Under the pieces are notes generated by a model. It ran no database searches, had not been told where the DNA came from, and was given only the letters and a program-made list of their open reading frames with translations. The position numbers and the translations under genes are program-made. From NCBI GenBank assembly GCA_964511945.1, contig CAZEHO010000004.1:89420-153419 (forward strand): 64,000 nt of DNA, read 5' to 3'. Origin of the DNA: CAZEHO01 sp964511945. GTDB lineage: Bacteria > Actinomycetota > Acidimicrobiia > Spongiisociales > UBA11373. Shown piece after piece: positions 44,079 to 53,942 of the stretch (within the stretch, counting starts at the first letter, position 1; each line of letters begins with the position of its first letter).

Positions 44079-44831
44079 TCACCCGCCGTCGGCCAATCGG
44101 TGGCGGACCGCCCGCACCGCGTCGGCCGGCGACATGTGCAGCGGATCGCCGTGTCCCGGCAGCAGTTGATCTGCGTCCAACGCGGCCAGGTTGTCGAGGG
44201 ATGCCTCTGCCTGGCGCGGGTCGTGACTGAAGATCTGTGGTGTTAGCTGCGGCCCTCCCGCGCGCGTCAAGATGTTCTCGCTGACCAGTGCGTCTCCGGT
44301 AATCACCAGTCCGTGATCCGGAAGGTGGAAGGAACAGTGCCCGCTGGTGTGCCCAGGAGTCGGCACCGGAACCGGGCGGCCCGGAACCTCAAGCGGGCCA
44401 TCGTTGAAGCCGGTCGCTTCGCCCGCCGGCTTCGGGCTCAGGCCTCCATGGACGATCGACTCTGCAACGAAGGCCAGCACCGACGGCCGCCACAACCGGA
44501 ACACAAGATCGACCGTCCGCACTCGTTCGTGGCGTTTCCCATGGGCGTGGGGAAGTTCCTCGATGTGAGTATGGATGGTGGAGCCGTGGTCGGTCCGGAA
44601 ACGTTCCGCGACACCGATGTGGTCCGGGTGGGAGTGCGTCAGTACGACCGCCAGGACGTGATCGGGTGTCGCTCCGATCTGGTCGAGGGAATCGACCACC
44701 AACCGGTAGTCCCGGGGCCACGCCCCATCGATGAGCGTGACACCCCCATCGCCGCGCAACAGACACCAGTTCGTCCTCGGACCTCGGACGAAGAAGATGT
44801 CCGGACCGGCTTCGATGACACGAACTCGCAT
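44079..44831 (-). CDS. MBL fold metallo-hydrolase
   Basis: The 250-residue protein has the metallo-beta-lactamase metal motif LTHSHPDHIGVAE (HxHxDH). Further metal His lie in PGHTSGHCSFHLPDHG and LLPGHGDPLHM, and the Asp in VITGDALVSE. Such enzymes hydrolyse thioesters, lactones or phosphodiesters, and the substrate is unknown. It is convergent with the copper operon. Confidence 0.85.
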   Translation of the reverse strand: MRVRVIEAGPDIFFVRGPRTNWCLLRGDGGVTLIDGAWPRDYRLVVDSLDQIGATPDHVLAVVLTHSHPDHIGVAERFRTDHGSTIHTHIEELPHAHGKRHERVRTVDLVFRLWRPSVLAFVAESIVHGGLSPKPAGEATGFNDGPLEVPGRPVPVPTPGHTSGHCSFHLPDHGLVITGDALVSENILTRAGGPQLTPQIFSHDPRQAEASLDNLAALDADQLLPGHGDPLHMSPADAVRAVRHRLADGG

Positions 44832-44891
44832 AGGACCCCCTCCCGCGCTCGCGTTTGATTAGCGGACGTTACCCCCGGGGACGGCCGCTCG

Positions 44892-44990
44892 TCACCCGGC
44901 GATCTCTGACGACGCGGATGTTGCGTCGCCACCACAGCCAGCCGCCACGAGGGTGCCGGCGAGCATCATGAACGCGGCGCAGCGGATCAA
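44892..44990 (-). CDS. Possible 32-residue lipoprotein peptide
   Basis: A TTG at 44990 preceded by GAGGGGG opens a 32-codon frame. It reads a short lipoprotein signal (IRCAAFMMLAGTLVAAGC) with a good lipobox VAAGC at residue 19, and then only thirteen mature residues rich in Gly, Ser and Ala. ATG starts at 44969 and 44966 would shorten the signal. It lies 43 bp after the PCu(A)C gene on the same strand. It could be a real micro-lipoprotein or the remnant of a longer one. Confidence 0.4.
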   Translation of the reverse strand: MIRCAAFMMLAGTLVAAGCGGDATSASSEIAG

Positions 44991-45033
44991 TGTGCCCCCT
45001 CGACTCGACGGCCGCCGGACCTTGCCCGGGGTC

Positions 45034-45486
45034 CTACGGAGCGTCCTCGCGGACCTCTATCTCGACAACCTTGTCGCCGGCATTCTCGAAACTCAGAGTG
45101 AGCTCGAACGTCTGCCCGACGGTGAGCGGTGTCGGCAATTGCAGCAGCATGATGTGCAATCCGCCGGGCCGCAGCGACACGGTCTCACCGGCCGGCAGGG
45201 CGATCTCGCCGACCTCCTGCATCATCATCTGGCCTTCCATGTCGCCGCCTTCCATCATCGAGGTCTCGTGGATCTCGACCCTGGCGGCGACCGACGGATC
45301 GACGCTGGCCCCGATGAGGCGATCGGTGTCGGCGGCGGTGAGGTCCATGTAGGCCGCCCCGGCGCTGGCCATAGCAGGGCTCGAACGGGCCCAGGCACCC
45401 TCCACGGAAACGTCGTCGTCGCCGCCGCAACCGGCGGTAACCAGGGCCAACAGCATGAATACCGACAAGATCCGCAACGGGCGCAT
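45034..45486 (-). CDS. PCu(A)C family copper chaperone lipoprotein
   Basis: The 150-residue protein has a lipoprotein signal (LRILSVFMLLALVTAGC) and a PCu(A)C cupredoxin-like domain. The copper ligands are visible: His and Met in VEIHETSMMEGGDMEGQMMM (Met-rich, extra Met residues) and RPGGLHIMLLQL (HxM). It delivers Cu(I) towards cytochrome oxidase, in keeping with SCO1 nearby. The ATG at 45486 begins the signal peptide; 17 codons upstream in frame are discarded. Confidence 0.9.
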   Translation of the reverse strand: MRPLRILSVFMLLALVTAGCGGDDDVSVEGAWARSSPAMASAGAAYMDLTAADTDRLIGASVDPSVAARVEIHETSMMEGGDMEGQMMMQEVGEIALPAGETVSLRPGGLHIMLLQLPTPLTVGQTFELTLSFENAGDKVVEIEVREDAP

Positions 45487-45588
45487 GGTGCGCTCCCTCC
45501 TCGCTCGCAAGCTCATGGGAGGGGACCCCGATCCCACCCGGCGAAAGATGATGCCAGACGGGACCGGGGTCGACTAATCGAGAGGTGG

Positions 45589-46959
45589 TCACCCCTCGGT
45601 CGGGTCGAGGACGCGACCGAGAAACAGCACCGTGCCGGTCTCCCGGTCGTACAGGGAGTACAGGAACGGACGGTCGATCTCGAGTTCCACCACATCGATG
45701 GGAGCCGCAGTGGCACGCATCACGATTGCGGTTGCGGCCGCAGCCTCGGTGCCGGCCTCATCGACTGCGATGTACGCCTTATGGATCACATCGCTGATGA
45801 AGAGGCGCTCGGCCACAGTCATCCGGGAGAAGTCGGCCGTGTTCGGATCGAAAGCGGAGGGCATCCCGAGCTGTCGCAGTACTCCGGCGATGCCGGCTTC
45901 GGTCCGGTACTCGAACTTGGGAAGTCCGAGCCGAACCACTCCGGCTTCGAGGGCATCGAGTGCGTCGTCGAACAGCCCCGCGGGCACCAGATCCTCGATC
46001 TCGCCGAACCGGCCCTCGTCGGGAACCAGGATCAGCATCGACAATTGGTTGCCGACGTACGGCAGGTCGATCGCCTGCCAGCCGTCACCGCTGCCGTAGA
46101 GGGTGAAATGCTCTGCGTGCATCATCTCGGCGGTCACCGTCGAGTCGTCGAGCCGTGTGAAGGGGCCGTCGATCGTCGCCTCGGGGTCGAACGGGACCAT
46201 CCAGGTGGCGTCCAGGTACACCGCATTGGTGAGCACCAGGCGCACCATGGGCCCGAGGAGCCCTTCCGGGATCAGGTCGGTGATCTTGTCGTTGGTCTGC
46301 TCCGCGACCCAGGCGTTGATGTCCCGGCGGGCCTGCTCGGCGGCGTTGACGTAGTCGACCAGGTTCATCCCCGCGCCGTAGTTGGCGGCGAGGGTGTCGA
46401 GGAACTCGGCCAGGAACTCAAATCCGTGCTGGCCCCAGAGGGCATTGGCGGTGTTCACCTCGACCTTGCGCTCCAGGTCATCCGGACCCGGAGGCTCTTC
46501 GAGATTGCGGGATTCGATGAGGGCGTCGAGGGCATTCAGTGCGGCGTGGAGCCGATCACCCTCAAAGGGCAAGTGCAGGACTTCGGCCATCTCGGCGGCC
46601 GTGTCACCGTCGGCACCGGCGTAGGCCATCGCCAGAGCGAGGTGAATGCTCGTCGGAGAGAAGACCAGGTTGTCGTTCCCGGCGGCGAGCGCCGCGTAGA
46701 GATCGGCGGCGAACTCACGGTTGGCTGCGGCGGCGGCGAGCACATCGTCGGCAGGAGCTTCCGGGTCGACACGGTCGAGGTCGGAGCCGGCGAACCCGCT
46801 GATGGGCGAGGGCGGCTCGGGGTCGGCCTCGGTGGTGGTGGTAGTGGTGGTCGAGTCGGCAGCGGTGGTGGTCGGGGCGTCGCCGGCGTCGTCGGAGCCA
46901 CACGCGGCGGCGAGGAGCGCTAAGGCGAGCATCGGGATCAGGATCACTCGGGGTTTCAT
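45589..46959 (-). CDS. Lipoprotein serpin (serine protease inhibitor)
   Basis: The 456-residue protein carries a lipoprotein signal (VILIPMLALALLAAAC, Cys20), a Thr-rich spacer of ~25 residues, then a full serpin fold. Landmarks are NLVFSPTSIHLALAMAYAGA, VNTANALWGQHGFEFL, LVLTNAVYLDATWMVPFDP, SMLILVPDE and the C-terminal DRPFLYSLYDRETGTVLFLG. The reactive-loop hinge EAGTEAAAAT (residues ~401-410) is of the inhibitory type (small residues at P12-P9). The scissile bond should fall near MRATA (~414-418). A target protease cannot be named. The start follows GGAGGT. Confidence 0.93.
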   Translation of the reverse strand: MKPRVILIPMLALALLAAACGSDDAGDAPTTTAADSTTTTTTTEADPEPPSPISGFAGSDLDRVDPEAPADDVLAAAAANREFAADLYAALAAGNDNLVFSPTSIHLALAMAYAGADGDTAAEMAEVLHLPFEGDRLHAALNALDALIESRNLEEPPGPDDLERKVEVNTANALWGQHGFEFLAEFLDTLAANYGAGMNLVDYVNAAEQARRDINAWVAEQTNDKITDLIPEGLLGPMVRLVLTNAVYLDATWMVPFDPEATIDGPFTRLDDSTVTAEMMHAEHFTLYGSGDGWQAIDLPYVGNQLSMLILVPDEGRFGEIEDLVPAGLFDDALDALEAGVVRLGLPKFEYRTEAGIAGVLRQLGMPSAFDPNTADFSRMTVAERLFISDVIHKAYIAVDEAGTEAAAATAIVMRATAAPIDVVELEIDRPFLYSLYDRETGTVLFLGRVLDPTEG

Positions 46960-47055
46960 CTGTTTCGTACCTCCACCGATTGTGACGCAACCGGGTGACA
47001 GTTGGGTTCCCGACCCGGGCGTAATCTGTCGCTGCCCGAGGTTTGGGACCCCACC

Positions 47056-47937
47056 ATGGTGCCCGGAATCGACAACGGTTTACTCCGGAGACTCCTCAGT
47101 GAGATCGTCGGAGCAGCGGCTCACATCACCTCGACGGCTCCTCTTGGAGAGAGCTCCCGGGAGACGCCGTGGCGGATCGACGTCGAGACCGCCTCGACCA
47201 CTGCCTCCTTTGTCTTCCGGCACGGAGAGGGGTGCAGCCGCAACGAGGCAATCGCACTGCACGCGATGGCCGGGCACCCGATTCCGACGCCGAGGTTGCT
47301 CCACTGGGATGAATCCGGGGAAACGTTCGGCACCCCGATCTTCATCAGCGAATTCATCGAAGGGGACCCGCTGCTCCCGGCCATGAAGGCGGGAGAAGCA
47401 TGGGCAATCGACCGCTACCTGGACACTGCATGTGCTCTCCAGGACATTCGGGCGGAGGATCTGCCCTCCGGAGCGGCGGCCCTCTTCGAGGGTGGTGAGA
47501 CGATCAACGAGGTGATCGAAGCGGCATATGAACGATTCGCCGAGCCAACCGGACTGCATACCAGGGCATACCGGCGACTCATCGACACACAGCCGGGGAT
47601 CGTCGACACCGCATTCAGCAACGGCGACCTGTGGCCGGAGAACCTGATCGTGCGCGGCCGCGAGTTGGCCGGTGTGATCGATTGGCAGCACGCCGGCTGG
47701 ACCGATCCACTCTTCGAGTTCCTCCTCCCCTTCTTCCTGGTCCCCGAGGTGCGCGGCCTTGGGATCGAGGAACTGTTCTGTGAACGCAAGGGCTATGACC
47801 CGGCGATCCTGGACTGGTATCACGGCGTGGAGTTCTTCGATTCCCTCGCGTGGGTCCTCCGAACCGGAGAGCCGTACGAAATGCACACGGCCGACACGCT
47901 GACCGCTGATCTGGAGGGGTGGCTGAGCCGGCCGTAG
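47056..47937 (+). CDS. Phosphotransferase (aminoglycoside phosphotransferase family)
   Basis: About 293 residues of APH-type kinase. The catalytic loop is AFSNGDLWPENLIV (a variant of HGDxxxxN with Asn for His) and the metal site is VIDWQHAGWTDP. The N-lobe shows PIFISEFIEGDPL. The ATG at 47056 is preferred to a TTG at 47002. It is divergent from the serpin gene. The His-to-Asn change in the catalytic loop is seen in some uncharacterised relatives. Substrate unknown. Confidence 0.78.
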   Translation: MVPGIDNGLLRRLLSEIVGAAAHITSTAPLGESSRETPWRIDVETASTTASFVFRHGEGCSRNEAIALHAMAGHPIPTPRLLHWDESGETFGTPIFISEFIEGDPLLPAMKAGEAWAIDRYLDTACALQDIRAEDLPSGAAALFEGGETINEVIEAAYERFAEPTGLHTRAYRRLIDTQPGIVDTAFSNGDLWPENLIVRGRELAGVIDWQHAGWTDPLFEFLLPFFLVPEVRGLGIEELFCERKGYDPAILDWYHGVEFFDSLAWVLRTGEPYEMHTADTLTADLEGWLSRP

Positions 47938-48003
47938 CATCCTGCCCACAGGAGCCGCCGCCATCGTCGCCGGCGTGCGTGATCCCGGCGCCCCGGTAGA
48001 CCC

Positions 48004-48795
48004 CTAACCCGGTCCGGCCCGGCCGGCCTTCCAGTACCCCCGCACCGTGGTCCGACTCCGCTCGACACCGCGCCCGGCGAGATGTTTGCGGATGCGCTGC
48101 ACCCCTGCAGCCTCCCCCGCGACCCAGACCCGAGCACCGTCGGACAGATCCGCGACCTCGAGGGCTGCGAGCAACGTGACACCCGGTGACCCGCCCGGCG
48201 GAAGATCGTGCCAGACCACCGCAGCTCCTGGGTGAGCTGGGAGGTCAATGCGGGCATCGGCGCGGGCAACCTCGATGTGGACGATCACCCGCACTTTCGA
48301 AGGAATCGCCTCGAGCAACTGGCCGATGGCCGGCAAGGCACTCTCGTCACCGAGTAGCACCAGCGGATCTGCCGACGGATCTGCCTCGTAGCCGCGACCG
48401 GGACCGGAGACGGCGGCCGGAGCGCCCACGTCCGCCCGGGCAGCCCAACCCGAGATTCCCTCCTCTCCGTGGAGGACGATGTCGAGATCCAGTTCGGCCG
48501 GCCTGGATCGCAGATACCGGGGCGTGAACGTTCTGATGAGGGGCCGCCGGCCATCCGGGAGCAGGAACTCGTTGCCGTTCCACTCCGGCATCACCAGTTC
48601 GCCGGCGCCGGTCGACGGAACCAGGAGCCGCACACTGGCAGCGGGCTCGTCGATGCTCAGGCCCTCCAGTTCGTCGCCGGTGAAGGTGATCCGCCTCAGG
48701 TACGGGCTGAGGTCCGCAAACCGGGCCACCGCAACCCGCCGGAATGCAGGAGGTTCCCGCCGCATCTGCCTGGTCGTGTCGATCCGGTCGGTCAT
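48004..48795 (-). CDS. Siderophore-interacting protein (flavin ferric reductase type)
   Basis: The 263-residue protein has the SIP family layout. An FAD-binding N-domain contains LRRITFTGDELEG and RPLIRTFTPRYL (flavin-binding RxYTxR-type), and ISGWAARADVGAPAAVSGPG follows. A C-terminal NAD(P)H-type domain has VLLGDESALPAIGQLL and VWVAGEAAGVQRIRKHL. SIP enzymes reduce ferric siderophores in the cytoplasm. No siderophore synthesis or uptake gene is adjacent. Confidence 0.9.
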   Translation of the reverse strand: MTDRIDTTRQMRREPPAFRRVAVARFADLSPYLRRITFTGDELEGLSIDEPAASVRLLVPSTGAGELVMPEWNGNEFLLPDGRRPLIRTFTPRYLRSRPAELDLDIVLHGEEGISGWAARADVGAPAAVSGPGRGYEADPSADPLVLLGDESALPAIGQLLEAIPSKVRVIVHIEVARADARIDLPAHPGAAVVWHDLPPGGSPGVTLLAALEVADLSDGARVWVAGEAAGVQRIRKHLAGRGVERSRTTVRGYWKAGRAGPG

Positions 48796-48903
48796 GAATG
48801 GGATCCTGCCAGGCGCCGGTTGCCAACGGCGAAAGCTGAGCTTTGGACCTGGACCCTGCCCCTTGCCGGTGATTCGCTGAGTCGGCAGATCGAGGAGGGC
48901 GGT

Positions 48904-49431
48904 GTGCGGACGGTGGAACGAGCGATCGGGCTGGTGCTGGCCGCACTGGTGGTCGCCGGGTGCTCATCAGACCCGACGGAATCGAGCGAGTGCCAGGCGC
49001 TGGCAGCGGATCTCAGCGCGGTGCAGGCTGAGCGCGACACACTGGCGGCCGAACTGGAGGCGGCGATCGCCATTCCTTCGATCTTCCAGGAATTCGAGGC
49101 CGCCTAAGAATCGGGCGATCTCGCCGCTGTACAAGCGCTGTACACCGAGGACGGGATCTTTGCCACGACCGGCAATGTCCACGATCTCTACTACGGCAAC
49201 ACGACCCATCTCGGTACTTGGGATCGGGAGGGAGCCGAGTTCTACCGGACGGCCACCCTCCACGGTGGCGACCTCGAGATCATCGGTGCCACCCAGATCG
49301 GGGATCGAGCCGTGGCGTTCGGCTGGCAATGGTCCGACTTCGCAGCGGGAACCGGCGTTCTGCACCTTCGCGATGGCCGGATCGTGGTGTGCTCGCTGGC
49401 GGTGACGGAGTCCGAGATCAGGGCGCGCTGA
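48904..49431 (+). pseudogene. SnoaL-like lipoprotein gene with an in-frame TAA
   Basis: GTG 48904 (after GAGGAGG) starts a lipoprotein signal (AIGLVLAALVVAGC) and a helical segment (LSAVQAERDTLAAELEAA). At 49105-49107 a TAA follows ...FQEFEAA. Without any frame change, reading continues ESGDLAAVQALYTEDGIF and on through a SnoaL/NTF2-type domain (FYRTATLHGGDLEIIGATQ, VLHLRDGRIVVCSLAVTE) to TGA 49429-49431. One substitution (for example TAC to TAA) would explain it. The full-length product would be 174 residues plus one for the stop codon. It is either a pseudogene, an error, or stop read-through. Confidence 0.75.
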
Positions 49432-49434
49432 GGC

Positions 49435-50460
49435 TCAGCCCGCGACGACCTCTCCGAATCCAGGCCCGTCGGGTCGCTCCAACTGATCCATCGTGCACGC
49501 CTCGGCGTCCTTGTCGGGCCGCCACCGTTCCAGTCTGGTGGCATGGCGGAACCGTCCGCCGGTGAGCTGGTCGTAGGAGATCTGCACCACGACGCCCGGC
49601 ACCACCGGAACCCACGAGAGGTCCTTGTCGCCGCTCCACCGGCTCTCCCCTCCCGGGCGACGCACCTCGCCATCCTCACCAAAGGAGTCCTCGGCGCGGA
49701 TCCGCTCGAACTGCGCCAGCAACTCGGTCCGATCATGATCGGAGAACCCCGAGCAATGGCCGATGAAGTGCAACCGGCCGTTCTCGTCGTAGAGCCCGAG
49801 CAGGATCGACCCGATCTTGTCCCCGTCCTTGCGAACCCGGTAACCGCCGACCACACAGTCCACGCTGCGGCGATGCTTGATCTTCAGCATCTCCCGCTTG
49901 CCCTCGACATACGGTGCACCGAGACGCTTGGCGACCAGACCGTCGCACCCGGCCGCTTCGAACTCGTCGAACCAGCGGACCGCCGTCTCCTTGTCGGTCG
50001 TCGACGGGGTGAGATGCCAGCCGGGGTGCAGGCCGGGGATCAGAGCGGCCAGACGCCTGCGGCGTTCCTCGAACGGAGCCTCCCGGAGGTCGGTTCCCCG
50101 ATCGGCAAGCAGGTCGAATGCGACCAGCGACGCCGGAGTCTCTTCGGCGAGACGATCGATCCGGCTCTTGGCCGGGTGGATCCGATTCTGCAGGGCATCG
50201 AACGACAGCCGGTCGTCGAGGACGACCACCACCTCGCCGTCGACGACGGTTCCCGGCGGGAGGGCCTCCAGCGCCGGCCGGAGTTCGGGGAAGTACCGCA
50301 GCAGCGGTTTGTGATTCCGGCTATCGAGGCGGATGCCGTCACTCCAGGCGACGGATCGGAACCCGTCCCACTTCGGTTCGTAGGCCCACTCCCCATCTGG
50401 AACGGTGGCACGAACCCGGGCTTCCATCGGGGTGATCGGCGGATCGAACGGCCAGGACAC
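49435..50460 (-). CDS. ATP-dependent DNA ligase (LigC/LigD ligase-domain type)
   Basis: About 341 residues. The nucleotidyltransferase motif I is YEPKWDGFRSVAW with the adenylated Lys. Then come LDSRNHKPLLRYFPEL, VDGEVVVV (motif III region), LVAFDLLAD, DGLVAKRLG (motif IV) and KIKHRRSVDCVVGG (motif V), and an OB domain ends the protein. The GTG at 50460 is the likely start; a TTG at 50481 adds seven residues. It would seal breaks together with the LigD polymerase encoded 8.5 kb away. No Ku gene is seen. Confidence 0.88.
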   Translation of the reverse strand: MSWPFDPPITPMEARVRATVPDGEWAYEPKWDGFRSVAWSDGIRLDSRNHKPLLRYFPELRPALEALPPGTVVDGEVVVVLDDRLSFDALQNRIHPAKSRIDRLAEETPASLVAFDLLADRGTDLREAPFEERRRRLAALIPGLHPGWHLTPSTTDKETAVRWFDEFEAAGCDGLVAKRLGAPYVEGKREMLKIKHRRSVDCVVGGYRVRKDGDKIGSILLGLYDENGRLHFIGHCSGFSDHDRTELLAQFERIRAEDSFGEDGEVRRPGGESRWSGDKDLSWVPVVPGVVVQISYDQLTGGRFRHATRLERWRPDKDAEACTMDQLERPDGPGFGEVVAG

Positions 50461-50557
50461 GAGGCGGAGAGTAGAGAGCAATCAGCAACTAGTGCGGCAG
50501 TCATCAACCGACAACCGCGAGCGAGCGAAGCGAGCGACCTCGGTACCCTCCCCGACC

Positions 50558-51316
50558 ATGATCGGGTTCTTCGACTCCGGTGTCGGTGGGCTCGCCGTGC
50601 TCCGCGAGGTCCGGGCACTGCTGCCCGATGCAGACCTGCTCTACGTTGCGGATCAGGCATACGCCCCGTACGGCGAGCGCCCCCTGGCGGAGGTCCGCTC
50701 ACGGGCCGAAGCGCTCACCGGCATGCTCCTCGAGCGGGGCGCGGACACCATCGTGATCGCGTGCAACACCGCCTCCGCCGCAGCACTGCACCACCTCAGG
50801 GATCTCCACCCCGGCCTCTCGATCGTCGGCATGGAGCCGGCAGTGAAGCCCGCAGCTGCCGGTACGACCAGCGGCGTCGTCGGCGTCATGGCGACACCCG
50901 CCACATTCCAGACCGACGTCGTTGCCTCGCTGGTGGAACGCTTTGCCGACGGGATCGAGGTCCTACCCCGCGGCTGCCCCGGCCTGGCGCAGGCGATCGA
51001 GGACGGCACCGCAGGGCTCGCCGCCGTCATCCCGCACGTCGAGCCGCTCGTTGCGGCCGGCGCCGACACGATCGTCCTCGGATGCACTCACTACTCATTC
51101 ATCGCCGAGTTCATCGCGGCGACCGCCGGTCCCGAGATCACCCTCATCGATCCGGCGCCCGCTGTGGCACGACAGACGGCCCGGGGGGCGAGCGGCACAG
51201 GATCCGGCTCGGTCCGATTCCTCACCACCGGTGATTCACAGCACTTCGCCAACCAGATCGAGCGACTCCTCGGGACCGACGCGCAGCCCGAGCACGTGGC
51301 TACCGTCGCTCCATGA
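50558..51316 (+). CDS. murI: Glutamate racemase
   Basis: MurI makes D-glutamate for peptidoglycan. The 252-residue protein starts with IGFFDSGVGGLAVLREV. It has both catalytic Cys regions, VIACNTASAAALHHL and VLGCTHYSFI, and the YAPYGERP loop after the first strand. The ATG at 50558 begins the family N-terminus; a longer frame upstream is rejected. It is divergent from the ligase gene and is followed by the dnaK promoter region. Confidence 0.95.
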   Translation: MIGFFDSGVGGLAVLREVRALLPDADLLYVADQAYAPYGERPLAEVRSRAEALTGMLLERGADTIVIACNTASAAALHHLRDLHPGLSIVGMEPAVKPAAAGTTSGVVGVMATPATFQTDVVASLVERFADGIEVLPRGCPGLAQAIEDGTAGLAAVIPHVEPLVAAGADTIVLGCTHYSFIAEFIAATAGPEITLIDPAPAVARQTARGASGTGSGSVRFLTTGDSQHFANQIERLLGTDAQPEHVATVAP

Positions 51317-51371
51317 GGGACATCCTGCCCTAGATCCTCGATCGAAATCGGCCCGAATTCGCATAAATCTG

Positions 51372-51399
51372 ATAGCGAACGACTCAAGTTTGCTATACT
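51372..51399 (+). promoter_or_regulatory. dnaK promoter with palindromic operator
   Basis: ATAGCGAAC-GACTCAA-GTTTGCTAT (51372-51396) is an inverted repeat with 9-base arms, one mismatch and a 7-base spacer. Its right arm overlaps an extended -10 element (TGC-TATACT, TATACT at 51394-51399). The spacer carries ACTCAA, part of the HAIR half-site consensus ACTCAAG, but a matching CTTGAGT half is absent. This is the only promoter visible ahead of dnaK. Confidence 0.55.
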
Positions 51400-51462
51400 T
51401 CGGGCGACAAACCTATGACGAGGCCCGCACCGCGGCCGGTGCGGCCGATACCGAGGAGCACC

Positions 51463-53297
<1,835 letters not shown>

Positions 53298-53298
<1 letters not shown>

Positions 53299-53942
53299 TG
53301 TCCCCCGACGACAACGTCGTCGGGAGCGACCCGGTTGAGTCCGACGAGGAAGTCGGTAGCGCCGAGATCGTCGAAATCGCTGGCAAGCCGGTTCGTGGGG
53401 ATGACCCGGCCGCGCCGGAAGGGGCCGTCATCGCGCTGCCCGAGGATCCGGACGAGGCGATCCGGGTACTCATCGATGCGGTGGGGATCGCCCAGCAGGC
53501 CGCCGACCGGTACCTCGACGATCTGCGGCGCCTTGCCGCCGAGTACGAGAACTACCGCAAGCGGGTGCAGCGCGATCGTGAGGAGCTGATCAACAGGTCG
53601 GCCCAGCGAGTCGTCGAGGCCCTGCTGCCGGTGCTCGATTCGTTCGACCAGGCGTTCGCTCACGAAGCCCAGACCCCCGGCGAGGAACAGCTCCTCTCCG
53701 GGGTCCGGGGCACGTTCCATCAGCTGATGGATGTGCTCGGCAAGGAGGGGCTGACGCCGGTGCCGGGTCTCGGGGAACCGTTTGATCCGAACGTGCACGA
53801 AGCGGTCATGGGTGGCGGCGACGGCGACCTGGTCGTTGCCCAGGAGCTGCGACGCGGCTACATCCACAACGGCAGGCTGTTGCGAGCTGCCCTCGTTGCA
53901 GTTGAGAGCACCGACACCGAGAAAGGCGAACCGCCCGCATGA
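53298..53942 (+). CDS. grpE: Nucleotide exchange factor GrpE
   Basis: The 214-residue protein has an acidic disordered N-terminus (~65 residues), the long coiled-coil DRYLDDLRRLAAEYENYRKR and RDREELINRSAQRVVEALLPVLDSFDQA, and the C-terminal beta-wing PFDPNVHEAVMGGGDGD and GYIHNGRLLRAALVAV. It releases ADP from DnaK. The start overlaps the dnaK stop by one base. Confidence 0.96.

Noticed and set aside
44953..46923. 656-codon open frame on the plus strand opposite PCu(A)C and the serpin
   Set aside because: It is antisense to two clear genes, its composition reflects GC-rich codon shadows, and no domain is visible.
50489..50557. GAGCGA-rich repeats upstream of murI as a regulatory element
   Set aside because: Simple short repeats (GCGAGCGAAGCGAGCG) common in GC-rich intergenic DNA; no pairing or motif supports a role.
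51381..51387. A complete HAIR site for HspR ahead of dnaK
   Set aside because: Only the ACTCAAG half is present; no CTTGAGT lies at the required distance.
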